Source: Vicinamibacteraceae bacterium
GTDB lineage: Bacteria; Acidobacteriota; Thermoanaerobaculia; Multivoradales; Multivoraceae
Direction: 5' to 3'
Assembly (NCBI GenBank): GCA_012270995.1
Contig: JAAXHG010000059.1
Location: forward strand, 1-40,422
DNA length: 40,422 bases
The position numbers and the translations under genes were made by a program. Positions 8,459 to 14,905 of this stretch are shown here, one piece after another (positions within the stretch are counted from its first letter, which is position 1; each line of letters begins with the position of its first letter). The notes under the pieces were generated by a model. That model saw nothing but the letters and a program-made list of their open reading frames with translations, was not told where the DNA came from and ran no database searches.

Positions 8459-9937
8459 ATGACGACAACGACGGCACAGTGGTTCGGCCACCCGCGGGGA
8501 CTCTCGACGCTCTTCTTCACCGAGCTCTGGGAGCGCTTCAGTTACTACGGCATGAGGGCGCTTCTGCTCCTGTACATGACCGACGTCGCCACCGGCGGGC
8601 TCGACCTGGGCACCGAGAGGAGCTCGGCGATCTACGGCCTCTACACGTTCGGGGTGTACGCCCTGGCTTTGCCGGGCGGCTGGGTCGCCGACCGCATCCT
8701 CGGCCAGAAGAAGGCGGTGCTCTGGGGCGGGGTCATCATCGCGCTCGGGCACTACGCCCTCGCGGTGCCGAGCCTCGCAACGTTCTTCCTCGGGCTGTTC
8801 CTGGTCGTGGTCGGCACGGGCCTGCTCAAGCCGAACGTCTCGGCGGTGGTCGGAGACCTCTACGTGAAGGACACCGCGGCCCGCCGGGATGCCGGCTTCT
8901 CGATCTTCTACTCCGGGATCAACATCGGCGCCCTCGCCGGGCCGCTCGTCTGCTCCTGGCTGGGCGAGAACATCGACTGGCACCTGGGATTCGGCGCCGC
9001 CGGCGTCGGCATGACCGCCGCGATCGTCGCCTACATCCACGGACAGAAGCACCTGGAAGGGGCCGGCGACCCGCGCGGCCCGGCCGCCGACCCGGTCCAG
9101 CTGGCAAGCGCGAAGCGCAACCTCATCGCCGGCACTGGCTGCATCGCCGTGCTGGCCGGCATACTGTGGTGGCTCGGAACGAGCGGTACGGCGCCGATCA
9201 CCCTGGTCGGCTTTGCCGACGCGACCGGCCTCATCGTCGTCGTTCTGGCGGCGGTCTACTTCGCCTACGTCATCGGCTTCGTCTGCAACGACGCCGCGGA
9301 GAGGCGAAGGGTCGGCGCCTGCGCCGTGCTGTTCGTCGGCGCGGCGCTCTTCTGGTCGGGCTTCGAGCAGGCCGGTTCGTCCCTCAACCTGTTCACGCGG
9401 GACTACGTGAACCGGGACCTGTTCGGACTCGGCGAAGTCACGGTCGGTTCGCTGCAGGCCGTGAATCCCTTCTTCATCATCGTCCTGGCGCCGGTCATGG
9501 GCGCCCTCTGGGTCAAGCTCGGCGCCCGGAATCCGTCGATTCCGGTCAAATTCGGCCTTGGCCTGGTGTTGCTCGGCGTCGGCTTCGCGGTCCTGTCCTG
9601 GGGCGCCTCGATGGCCGAAGCCGGCGGCGAACAGGCGGCGATGGCCTGGCTGATCGTGACCTACTTCTTCCACACGGTCGGCGAGCTCTGCCTGAGTCCG
9701 GTGGGACTCTCGAGCATGACGAAGCTGGCGCCGGACCGCCTGGTGTCGCAGATGATGGGCACCTGGTTCATGGGCGCGGCCCTCGGCAACCTGATCGCGG
9801 GCCGGGTGGCAGGCTACATCGAGGCGCTGCCGCCGGCCGAGCTGTTCCGCACCGTGGCGCTGATCGTGGCCGTCGCAGGCGCCGTGTTCCTGGTCCTCTT
9901 CAAGCCGATCAAGTGGCTGTGCGCGGGAGTGAAGTAG
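8459..9937 (+). CDS. POT/PTR2-family proton-coupled peptide transporter
   Basis: 492 residues, largely hydrophobic, with many membrane segments in the major facilitator pattern. The POT signature ELWERFSYYG (ExxERFxYYG, residues 22-31) is intact; this motif couples proton and peptide binding. Further family segments are GGWVADRILGQKKAVLWGG, SIFYSGINIGALAGPLV and FHTVGELCLSPVGLSSMTKLAP. The family imports di- and tripeptides with protons at the inner membrane. ATG at 8459 begins MTTTTAQWFGHPRGL, the normal N-terminus. It fits a proteolytic life style with the large secreted proteases in this window. The GC-rich gap 8349-8458 shows no clear terminator. Confidence 0.92.
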   Translation: MTTTTAQWFGHPRGLSTLFFTELWERFSYYGMRALLLLYMTDVATGGLDLGTERSSAIYGLYTFGVYALALPGGWVADRILGQKKAVLWGGVIIALGHYALAVPSLATFFLGLFLVVVGTGLLKPNVSAVVGDLYVKDTAARRDAGFSIFYSGINIGALAGPLVCSWLGENIDWHLGFGAAGVGMTAAIVAYIHGQKHLEGAGDPRGPAADPVQLASAKRNLIAGTGCIAVLAGILWWLGTSGTAPITLVGFADATGLIVVVLAAVYFAYVIGFVCNDAAERRRVGACAVLFVGAALFWSGFEQAGSSLNLFTRDYVNRDLFGLGEVTVGSLQAVNPFFIIVLAPVMGALWVKLGARNPSIPVKFGLGLVLLGVGFAVLSWGASMAEAGGEQAAMAWLIVTYFFHTVGELCLSPVGLSSMTKLAPDRLVSQMMGTWFMGAALGNLIAGRVAGYIEALPPAELFRTVALIVAVAGAVFLVLFKPIKWLCAGVK

Positions 9938-9939
9938 GC

Positions 9940-10761
9940 GTGGGCGGGGACTCGCCCCACCGGCTGCCGACTCCTCTCCTGCTCGATATCGCAGAGATGA
10001 TGGAGGCCTTCGAGGCAGCGCCGAGCCGTGCGAACACTGGGGCGGGGGGCCGGCGGGAAGGCGCGGTGTTCGAGTCCGTGGCAAGGCAGTTCTGGGACGG
10101 GCTCGGTGACCATTTGGGGAGTCTGGGTGCGACCACCGAGTTGACGCCTTACGACCGCTTCAGACGCTTCCGGTCGGAAGGGAGAACGCTCTATCTTCCC
10201 AGTGGTCGGGTGGCCGGGACGGCAGCCGCGAGCCCCGACGAACGACGGCGAAGCTGGCTCTCACTGAAGTTCGACACAGCCGATTTGGTCGATCGTTATC
10301 CAGGTACGGGGGAGGCGATTCGTCGCTGGGCGCCAACCGACGGAGAGTACGCTGGCGACAGCTATCCCCAGATGTACGGCGGGAGGGGGACCACTTTCGA
10401 CGACACCGTTGTCCTCGAGGATGAGGGCGTTCTGGTCGAGAAGGTACTCGTCGAGTACAAGACGGCGAAATCGATCGGCGGCAAGGGCGTTGCACTCGAG
10501 GGCAACGCGCACGAACGGCTGTCCTTCCAGGCCCTCCAGTACCTGGAGGTCGCGACGAAGTACCCGTCATGCTCCTTTCTCGTGTTCGCGAACGGTGCGT
10601 TCGCTCGCTACAAGAACAAGTATCACGTGAGTTTCCGGGTTCAGGCTGAGCGCCTCTCGGTCTTCTCGTGGTTCAAGATGGACCATTGCTGCGGCGTCCA
10701 CGAGTACGCCCGGGCCGCTCAGCGACTCATCGACTGGGTCAGCATCGGGAGCCGGGCGTGA
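9940..10761 (+). CDS. Putative type II restriction endonuclease, PD-(D/E)XK-like
   Basis: About 273 residues. It has no family I can name, but it directly precedes and overlaps an adenine methyltransferase gene (GTGA overlap), the usual arrangement of a restriction-modification pair. A plausible nuclease core is Asp154/Asp155 in TTFDDTVVL, then Glu172 and Lys174 in VLVEYKTAKS (D-Xn-E-X-K). Conserved-looking segments follow: NAHERLSFQALQYLEVA and FLVFANGAFARYKNKYHVSF. Start choice is uncertain: GTG at 9940, preceded by GGGAG, or the ATG pair at 9997 and 10000. The start sits just after the transporter stop. The target site cannot be predicted. An alternative is a modification-dependent or accessory protein. 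Confidence 0.65.
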   Translation: MGGDSPHRLPTPLLLDIAEMMEAFEAAPSRANTGAGGRREGAVFESVARQFWDGLGDHLGSLGATTELTPYDRFRRFRSEGRTLYLPSGRVAGTAAASPDERRRSWLSLKFDTADLVDRYPGTGEAIRRWAPTDGEYAGDSYPQMYGGRGTTFDDTVVLEDEGVLVEKVLVEYKTAKSIGGKGVALEGNAHERLSFQALQYLEVATKYPSCSFLVFANGAFARYKNKYHVSFRVQAERLSVFSWFKMDHCCGVHEYARAAQRLIDWVSIGSRA

Positions 10762-11831
10762 TCAAGTACATCGGCTCGAAGCGCGTCCTGGTTCCGCGCA
10801 TCGTGGCCGCCGTGGATGCGCTTCCCGACGTTCGAAGCTGCCTTGACCTCTTCTCCGGGACTTCCCGCGTTGGCCATGGCCTGAAGGGCCGGGGCTATCG
10901 GGTTCACGCGAACGACCACCTTACGTTCGCTTACACGCTGGCGCGGTGCTATGTCGAAGCAGACCGCCGACGATGGCTCGGACCGGCCGAGAGACTGCTT
11001 CGCGAGCTTTCACGCGCGGGGCCGATCGACGGCTACGTGACCGACGTCTTCTGCCGTCAGGCGAGGTACTTCCATCCCAGGAACGGCCGACGCATCGATG
11101 GAATCCGCGATGAGATCGAACGTCTGGACGTGGAGCCCCCGCTGAAGGCGATTGCGCTTACGGCGCTGATGGAAGCGGCGGACCGCGTGGATTCCACGAC
11201 CGGCCTCCAGATGGCCTATTTGAAGCAGTGGGCGCCGAGGGCGCACAACGACCTTGAACTCCGAATGCCCGAGATACTGGCGGGTTCCGCGTCGGCCTCG
11301 CAGATGGAGGCGCGTGAGGCCGCGGGGCGCTTTCGCGCCGACGTGGCGTACCTCGACCCTCCCTACAACCAGCACAGCTACATGGGGAACTACCACGTCT
11401 GGGAGACTCTGGTGCGTTGGGACGCGCCGGCGCACTACGGCATCGCCTGCAAGCGAGTCGACTGTCGCGAGTACAGGAGTCCTTTCAACCGGAAACGCGA
11501 AGCCAAGGAGGCGATGCGGAGCGTGCTCGAACCTCTAGGGGTTCGGTTCGTCATCGTCTCGTTCAACAACGAGGGCTATCTCGACAGAGCCGATCTCGAG
11601 TCGATGCTTCAGGCGCGGGGCTGGTACGTGCGCTGTGCGCCAGTCGACCACAAGCGCTACGTGGGCGCTCAGATCGGCATTCACGACCTGAAGGGCCGCA
11701 AGGTCGGCCGAGTCAGCCACCTGCGGAACAAGGAGCTACTTTTCATAGCCGGTGAGGATGCCGAAGCGATCGACGCGGCTTACGACGCGGTGCTTGCACC
11801 GGACCGACAGAAACAACTGGCTCTGGTCTGA
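10758..11831 (+). CDS. D12-class N6-adenine DNA methyltransferase
   Basis: 357 residues from a GTG start that overlaps the endonuclease stop. The alpha-class order is clear: an N-terminal YIGSKR (Dam-like AdoMet-contact segment), motif I DLFSGTSRVGHG (from Asp30), a central target-recognition region, and motif IV DPPY at 200-203 followed by NQHSYMGNYHVWETL. The enzyme should methylate adenine N6 within the recognition site and protect the host from the paired nuclease. Translational coupling to the nuclease gene through GTGA is likely. The C-terminal part contains RFVIVSFNNEGYL and continues to the stop at 11829-11831. The recognition sequence is unknown. Confidence 0.88.
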   Translation: MIKYIGSKRVLVPRIVAAVDALPDVRSCLDLFSGTSRVGHGLKGRGYRVHANDHLTFAYTLARCYVEADRRRWLGPAERLLRELSRAGPIDGYVTDVFCRQARYFHPRNGRRIDGIRDEIERLDVEPPLKAIALTALMEAADRVDSTTGLQMAYLKQWAPRAHNDLELRMPEILAGSASASQMEAREAAGRFRADVAYLDPPYNQHSYMGNYHVWETLVRWDAPAHYGIACKRVDCREYRSPFNRKREAKEAMRSVLEPLGVRFVIVSFNNEGYLDRADLESMLQARGWYVRCAPVDHKRYVGAQIGIHDLKGRKVGRVSHLRNKELLFIAGEDAEAIDAAYDAVLAPDRQKQLALV

Positions 11832-11857
11832 CCAAGGCGCCACTCTCGGCAACCTTC

Positions 11858-12336
11858 GTGACCAGCTACGACGACTTCGAGCGTGAGTTCGCACGCTTCC
11901 TTGGCCGCGCTCCAGACGTTCTCCGGTTCGCGGCCCTCGGAACGACGGAACAGGGCGACCGAGGCGCTGCCCTCCGGGTCGACTGCGTGAAACCCTCGGG
12001 CGCCATCGGCTTTACTACCCGGATTGGGTCGTGGTCCAGCGGGACCATTCCGGGGACAGGAATTGGATTGTCGAGACGAAGGGCCGCGTTTGGGAAGGCA
12101 CGGAGGAGAAGGACGCCGCCATGAGCGAGTGGTGCCGCCAGGTGAGCGCCGCCACCGGCGACACCTGGAAGTACCTGCGGGTCGATCAACCCGAGTTCCG
12201 CCCCGACTTCGCCAGCTTCCGGAAACTCGTCGTGGCCCTCATCGGCGAGCGGATGTTCCGGGAACGGGACCTGGCGCCGGAACGGACGATGACCCAGGCG
12301 GAAGTCCGCGAGGCGCGCGATGAGGGCCGTGCTTGA
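11858..12336 (+). pseudogene. Relic of the C-terminus of a type III restriction (Res) subunit, frameshifted
   Basis: Two frames together read as the C-terminal end of type III Res subunits. The first frame (GTG at 11858, SYDDFEREFARFLG to GAIGF) should continue as YYPDWVVVQRD and then WIVETKGRVWEGTEEKDAAMSEW, WKYLRVDQPEF and LIGERMFRERDL. The switch falls in a run of three T at 12011-12013; one additional T would restore a single frame. Only the last ~160 residues remain, with no helicase part nearby. The likely explanation is a decayed fragment; a one-base assembly error would still leave a truncated gene. The second frame alone could start near 12031. The gap 12337-12376 holds nothing visible. 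Confidence 0.7.
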
Positions 12337-12376
12337 TGACGCTCGTGATCGACGCGTCGATTGCCGTGGTCCCTCG

Positions 12377-12772
12377 CTATCCCAGCCGCTCCAGTCCGGG
12401 ACAGGCGTCGAAACCCCGATCGAGGCTGAAGATGCGTTCGATGCCCGCGCGCCGCATCACCGCGACATGGAGGGCGTCCCGGGCGGAGATGCCCTCGACC
12501 GACGCGACCAGTTCGCGGGCGGCCCGTACGTCGGTGATGTGGATTGGCAGCACCTCGTCGGTGATCGCATCGAGACTGGCGATCGCGGGGTCGATCGCGT
12601 CGTGGCGACGGATGGATACGTACCGGTGCAGCACCTCCTGGTAGACCTCGACGTCGGTCACGAGACGTTCGTCGCCTCGGATGAACCGTGCGAGAAGCTC
12701 TCTCACCCGAACCTTGTTCGGGTGTTCCTCGCCCACCAGGTACATCGGGACGTTGGAGTCGATGAAGATCAC
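12377..12772 (-). CDS. vapC: VapC-type PIN-domain toxin
   Basis: 131 residues starting with GTG, read M-IFIDSNVPMYLVG. The PIN acidic residues are present: Asp in IDSNV, Glu in VEVYQEVLHRY, Asp in SARDALHVAVM and Asp in SLDRGFDAC. It overlaps the antitoxin stop (GTGA), the same coupling as the pair at 2135-2787, although the proteins are clearly from different subfamilies. The gene converges on the type III relic. RNA cleavage activity is expected from the family; the target is unknown. Confidence 0.9.
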   Translation of the reverse strand: MIFIDSNVPMYLVGEEHPNKVRVRELLARFIRGDERLVTDVEVYQEVLHRYVSIRRHDAIDPAIASLDAITDEVLPIHITDVRAARELVASVEGISARDALHVAVMRRAGIERIFSLDRGFDACPGLERLG

Positions 12773-13014
12773 TCCGGCAACCGGTCCGCCTCGATTTCCC
12801 GGAGCATCGTCTGGATGTCGCCAACGGGGAAGCTGTGACGGGTCGCCTCATCCACCGCCCGCAGCTTGGCTTCCGCGACCGACTTCCGGTTCATCCGCGC
12901 TTCGCGCAGAGACTGCCGCACCCACTCGGCAACGGTCATGCGGCACTCGCGCGCGACCCGCTGTATCCCCCGATACTCCTCGTCGTCGAACAGCACCTGC
13001 ATGCGTTTAGTCAT
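12769..13014 (-). CDS. vapB: Ribbon-helix-helix antitoxin of the second VapBC
   Basis: 81 residues: MTKRMQVLFDDEEYRGIQRVA followed by MTVAEWVRQSLREAR is a typical ribbon-helix-helix DNA-binding unit. The C-terminal part (HSFPVGDIQTMLREIE) is the expected toxin-binding tail. It precedes and overlaps vapC by four bases. A perfect palindrome at 13028-13052 lies 14 bp upstream and is the likely operator. ATG at 13014 is the only good start. Confidence 0.87.
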   Translation of the reverse strand: MTKRMQVLFDDEEYRGIQRVARECRMTVAEWVRQSLREARMNRKSVAEAKLRAVDEATRHSFPVGDIQTMLREIEADRLPE

Positions 13015-13027
13015 TGTGATGAGTCTG

Positions 13028-13052
13028 CTTGACTCACTAGTAGTGAGTCAAG
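13028..13052 (-). promoter_or_regulatory. Perfect palindromic operator upstream of the second vapB
   Basis: Two perfect 11-bp arms, CTTGACTCACT and AGTGAGTCAAG, flank a 3-bp centre. On the transcribed strand the left arm also supplies a TTGACT -35-like hexamer, so repressor and polymerase sites would overlap. This is the strongest regulatory palindrome I found. Autoregulation by the adjacent RHH antitoxin is inferred from family knowledge. Confidence 0.7.
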
Positions 13053-13108
13053 CGTGGACCCTGCGTTGGCCAAACGCGCGGGCGCTACGCGAGAGAGGAT
13101 CGCCCGCC

Positions 13109-13418
13109 TCAGTTGATGCCACGCTCCTTGCCCTCCCAGTAGGGGGCGCGAAGCTCTCGCTTCAGGACCTTCATCGCGCCGGAGAGCGGCAGCGGCTCGG
13201 CCCTGAACTCGACCGACTTGGGCACCTTGTAGCCGGCGATCGATTCGCGGGCGTGGCTGATGATGGACGCGGCCGTCGAGTCGTCGACGTCGGCGCCTTC
13301 CTTCGGCACGACGATCGCGTGGACCTGCTCGCCCCATACCTCGTGGGGCATGCCGATCACGGCCACCTGGCCGACGGCCGGGTGGGTCGAGATCGCTCTC
13401 TCCACCTCGGCGGAGTAA
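13109..13418 (-). pseudogene. Duplicated 3' fragment of an acyl-CoA synthetase gene
   Basis: The ~100 codons are homologous to the last ~102 codons (428-529) of the intact synthetase gene at 14906-16495 and end in the same residues (ERGIN, stop). By hand I count about 24 mismatches in ~310 bp, so roughly 92% identity. Homology stops abruptly near 13418 upstream, within the codons for the YSAEVE motif, and just after the stop downstream. Without the N-terminal AMP-binding domain it cannot be an active ligase. It is separated from the intact gene by the TAC module (13465-14774). It marks a duplication or an insertion scar. Confidence 0.85.
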
Positions 13419-13464
13419 CCTGAGCTGGACCTTCGACTCGCTGCCCCCGATCTGGTCCGTGGTC

Positions 13465-13950
13465 TCAGTTCGGCGTTGCGTCGTGTGCGTCGCCGACGCC
13501 TCCGTTCTCAGGCTCCCTCGGCAGGGCTCGGTAGAGCGGAACGGTCAAGACCGGCATGTTCATCCGGGCCAGGGACGCTTGCACCAACTCCCGCCAGTAC
13601 GGCCAGGCGTTGAACACAGCGTTGATGCTCCCGAACGCTTCAAGTTCATCTTCGGAGAAGGTCTCGTCGACGGGAACCTGGTACGAGAGCTCGAAGACGC
13701 CGCGAACCTCCACCTGGCGCTCCTCTTCATCCGCGTCAGAGCTGGCCACCATGCGGAAGCTCGCTCGAATCATGAGCGCACCGTCGCTACCGTCCTCGCC
13801 AGGCGCCTTGACTACCTCGGTGCTCTGCGACGCCTTCACGTTGATCTGTTGTGCGACTTCGGAGGGGTCGACGAAGCTGCGGCAGCTCGCCTCGCACAGA
13901 CGAACGCTCTCGATCGAAACGACCGCTACGAGCCGAGAGAAATCAGTCAT
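13465..13950 (-). CDS. SecB-like chaperone of a TAC toxin-antitoxin system
   Basis: 161 residues. The C-terminal segment at 106-141 (FGSINAVFNAWPYWRE, then LARMNMPVLTVPLY) matches the conserved end of SecB-fold proteins, including the TAC chaperone type (Mycobacterium tuberculosis Rv1957). The N-terminal half alternates strands typical of SecB (VKASQSTEVV, ALMIRASFRMV, VEVRGVFELSYQV). It is the last gene of a toxin-antitoxin-chaperone order, 27 bp after the antitoxin stop, which is the diagnostic TAC context. In TAC systems the chaperone binds the antitoxin tail, protects it from degradation and lets it fold to block the toxin. A stand-alone SecB for export is less likely given the neighbours. 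Start ATG 13950 is clear, though no strong ribosome site is seen. Confidence 0.72.
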   Translation of the reverse strand: MTDFSRLVAVVSIESVRLCEASCRSFVDPSEVAQQINVKASQSTEVVKAPGEDGSDGALMIRASFRMVASSDADEEERQVEVRGVFELSYQVPVDETFSEDELEAFGSINAVFNAWPYWRELVQASLARMNMPVLTVPLYRALPREPENGGVGDAHDATPN

Positions 13951-13977
13951 CCGGGAGATGCCGCCGGCACTGGGCCC

Positions 13978-14385
13978 TCACGCCACCATCTGTTCGAGGG
14001 TTGTCGAGGGCAAAGTGTGCGGCATCGGGCCCGTCCACTGTTCCGGGGGCACCGGTCGAGAGCGTGTGAGGAACTGGCACTCTCGACTCTCCGTCAGCAG
14101 TTGACTCTCGGAGAGTGGCTCCTCCTCGGTGCGCATCTCCAGCGTGGGGCGCAGCGACAGGGCGGCGGCGATGTCCGCGATCGTCCTCAGCGTGAGGTTC
14201 CTGCCGCCGCCGAACACCTGGGTCACGAAGGCGGGGCTGCGGCCGAGGCGCCGGGCCAGTTCCGCCCGGGTGATTCCAGCGTCCTCAAGAGCCTCCGACA
14301 GCCGCTCCGTGACGTCCAGGATCAACTCCTCCTGCCGCACGAGACGGTTGAAGTCGTGATCGCGCCTGTTGTGCAACTTACCCAC
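13978..14385 (-). CDS. higA: HigA-like XRE antitoxin with C-terminal tail (TAC antitoxin)
   Basis: 135 residues from a GTG start with a strong GGAGGAGG upstream. A helix-turn-helix of the Cro/XRE type spans about residues 25-80 (ITRAELARRLGRSPAFVTQVF, then LTLRTIADIAAALSL). Unlike ordinary HigA, a polar tail of about 50 residues follows (85-135), ending PPEQWTGPMPH then TTLEQMVA. In TAC antitoxins such a tail is the chaperone-addiction segment, which needs the SecB-like partner. Toxin gene upstream and chaperone gene downstream support this. The HTH half should bind the operon promoter and autoregulate it. Confidence 0.8.
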   Translation of the reverse strand: MGKLHNRRDHDFNRLVRQEELILDVTERLSEALEDAGITRAELARRLGRSPAFVTQVFGGGRNLTLRTIADIAAALSLRPTLEMRTEEEPLSESQLLTESRECQFLTRSRPVPPEQWTGPMPHTLPSTTLEQMVA

Positions 14386-14399
14386 GTTGTGTCCTCCTC

Positions 14400-14774
14400 C
14401 TATGACGTTTCGCGCTCAGAGTGCTCCACGAGCACTCGCGCCGCTCGTTCAAGGTCCGCTGGGCGGTGGCGGTCCTGCTTCTTCTTGAAGGCGTGAGCAA
14501 CAACGAACTCCCGGCTGCCACGTGCGCCGAGGAACCGGAGTTGATGGCTCTTGAACTCCCACAGGCGCTGTCCGTTGACCTTCCCCAGATTCCTGAAACG
14601 CTCCTTGGTCTTGATCCAGCCAGTCTCGGCGAATCGCTGGAACAGGGCTTGCATCTTGGCGCGGTCCTGCTTTGATAGACCATCGAAGAAGTCTTTGGCC
14701 GGAGATTTGCCCGAGGCCGTGACCGCCCAAGTGACGACGCCCCATTGGCCTGAAGCTGCTGGCGGAACGACCAC
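14400..14774 (-). CDS. higB: HigB/RelE-like toxin (Gp49 family) of the TAC system
   Basis: About 124 residues from GTG 14774; the frame is also open to a start at 14867. The core FFDGLSKQDRAKMQALFQRF, FRNLGKVNGQRLWEF, HQLRFLGARGSREFVVAHAF, KKKQD then ADLERAARV is characteristic of Gp49/HigB ribosome-dependent mRNA interferases. I prefer 14774 because the length then matches known TAC toxins and a TTGACA hexamer with an AT-rich stretch lies at 14787-14815. Toxin-first order is typical of HigBA. The stop is 14 bp before the antitoxin start. The alternative longer start would place that promoter-like element inside the gene. Confidence 0.78.
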   Translation of the reverse strand: MVVPPAASGQWGVVTWAVTASGKSPAKDFFDGLSKQDRAKMQALFQRFAETGWIKTKERFRNLGKVNGQRLWEFKSHQLRFLGARGSREFVVAHAFKKKQDRHRPADLERAARVLVEHSERETS

Positions 14775-14786
14775 ACGCGGGAACGG

Positions 14787-14815
14787 ATGTTCACCTGTAT
14801 GTAAAGCCGTGTCAA
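14787..14815 (-). promoter_or_regulatory. Possible promoter of the TAC operon
   Basis: A perfect TTGACA (14815 to 14810, minus strand) is followed by an AT-rich patch that stands out in this GC-rich DNA. The -10 hexamer (GAACAT at 17-bp spacing) is weak. If correct, transcription would begin close to the GTG at 14774. Confidence 0.35.
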
Positions 14816-14905
14816 GGGTCGCAACCGACCCGCTCTTGGCCCTCTTTGTCAGCTTGACAGCGAGCAACGGGCCCGCGGCGACCTGGGCCTGGAGCTGGAT
14901 GCCCT

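Noticed and set aside
12008..12016. Programmed frameshift in the type III restriction relic
   Set aside because: The bases GGCTTTACT do not form a slippery heptamer in the reading frame and no downstream stem is evident. A one-base deletion in a truncated relic is simpler.
13109..14867. Composite transposon or insertion sequence carrying the TAC genes
   Set aside because: No transposase or integrase frame and no terminal inverted repeats were seen around the TAC genes. Only the duplicated synthetase end supports past mobility.
14775..14867. Longer start of the HigB-like toxin at 14867
   Set aside because: The extra ~31 residues do not resemble the family and would place the TTGACA element inside the gene. 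The GTG at 14774 gives the expected length, though this is not proven.
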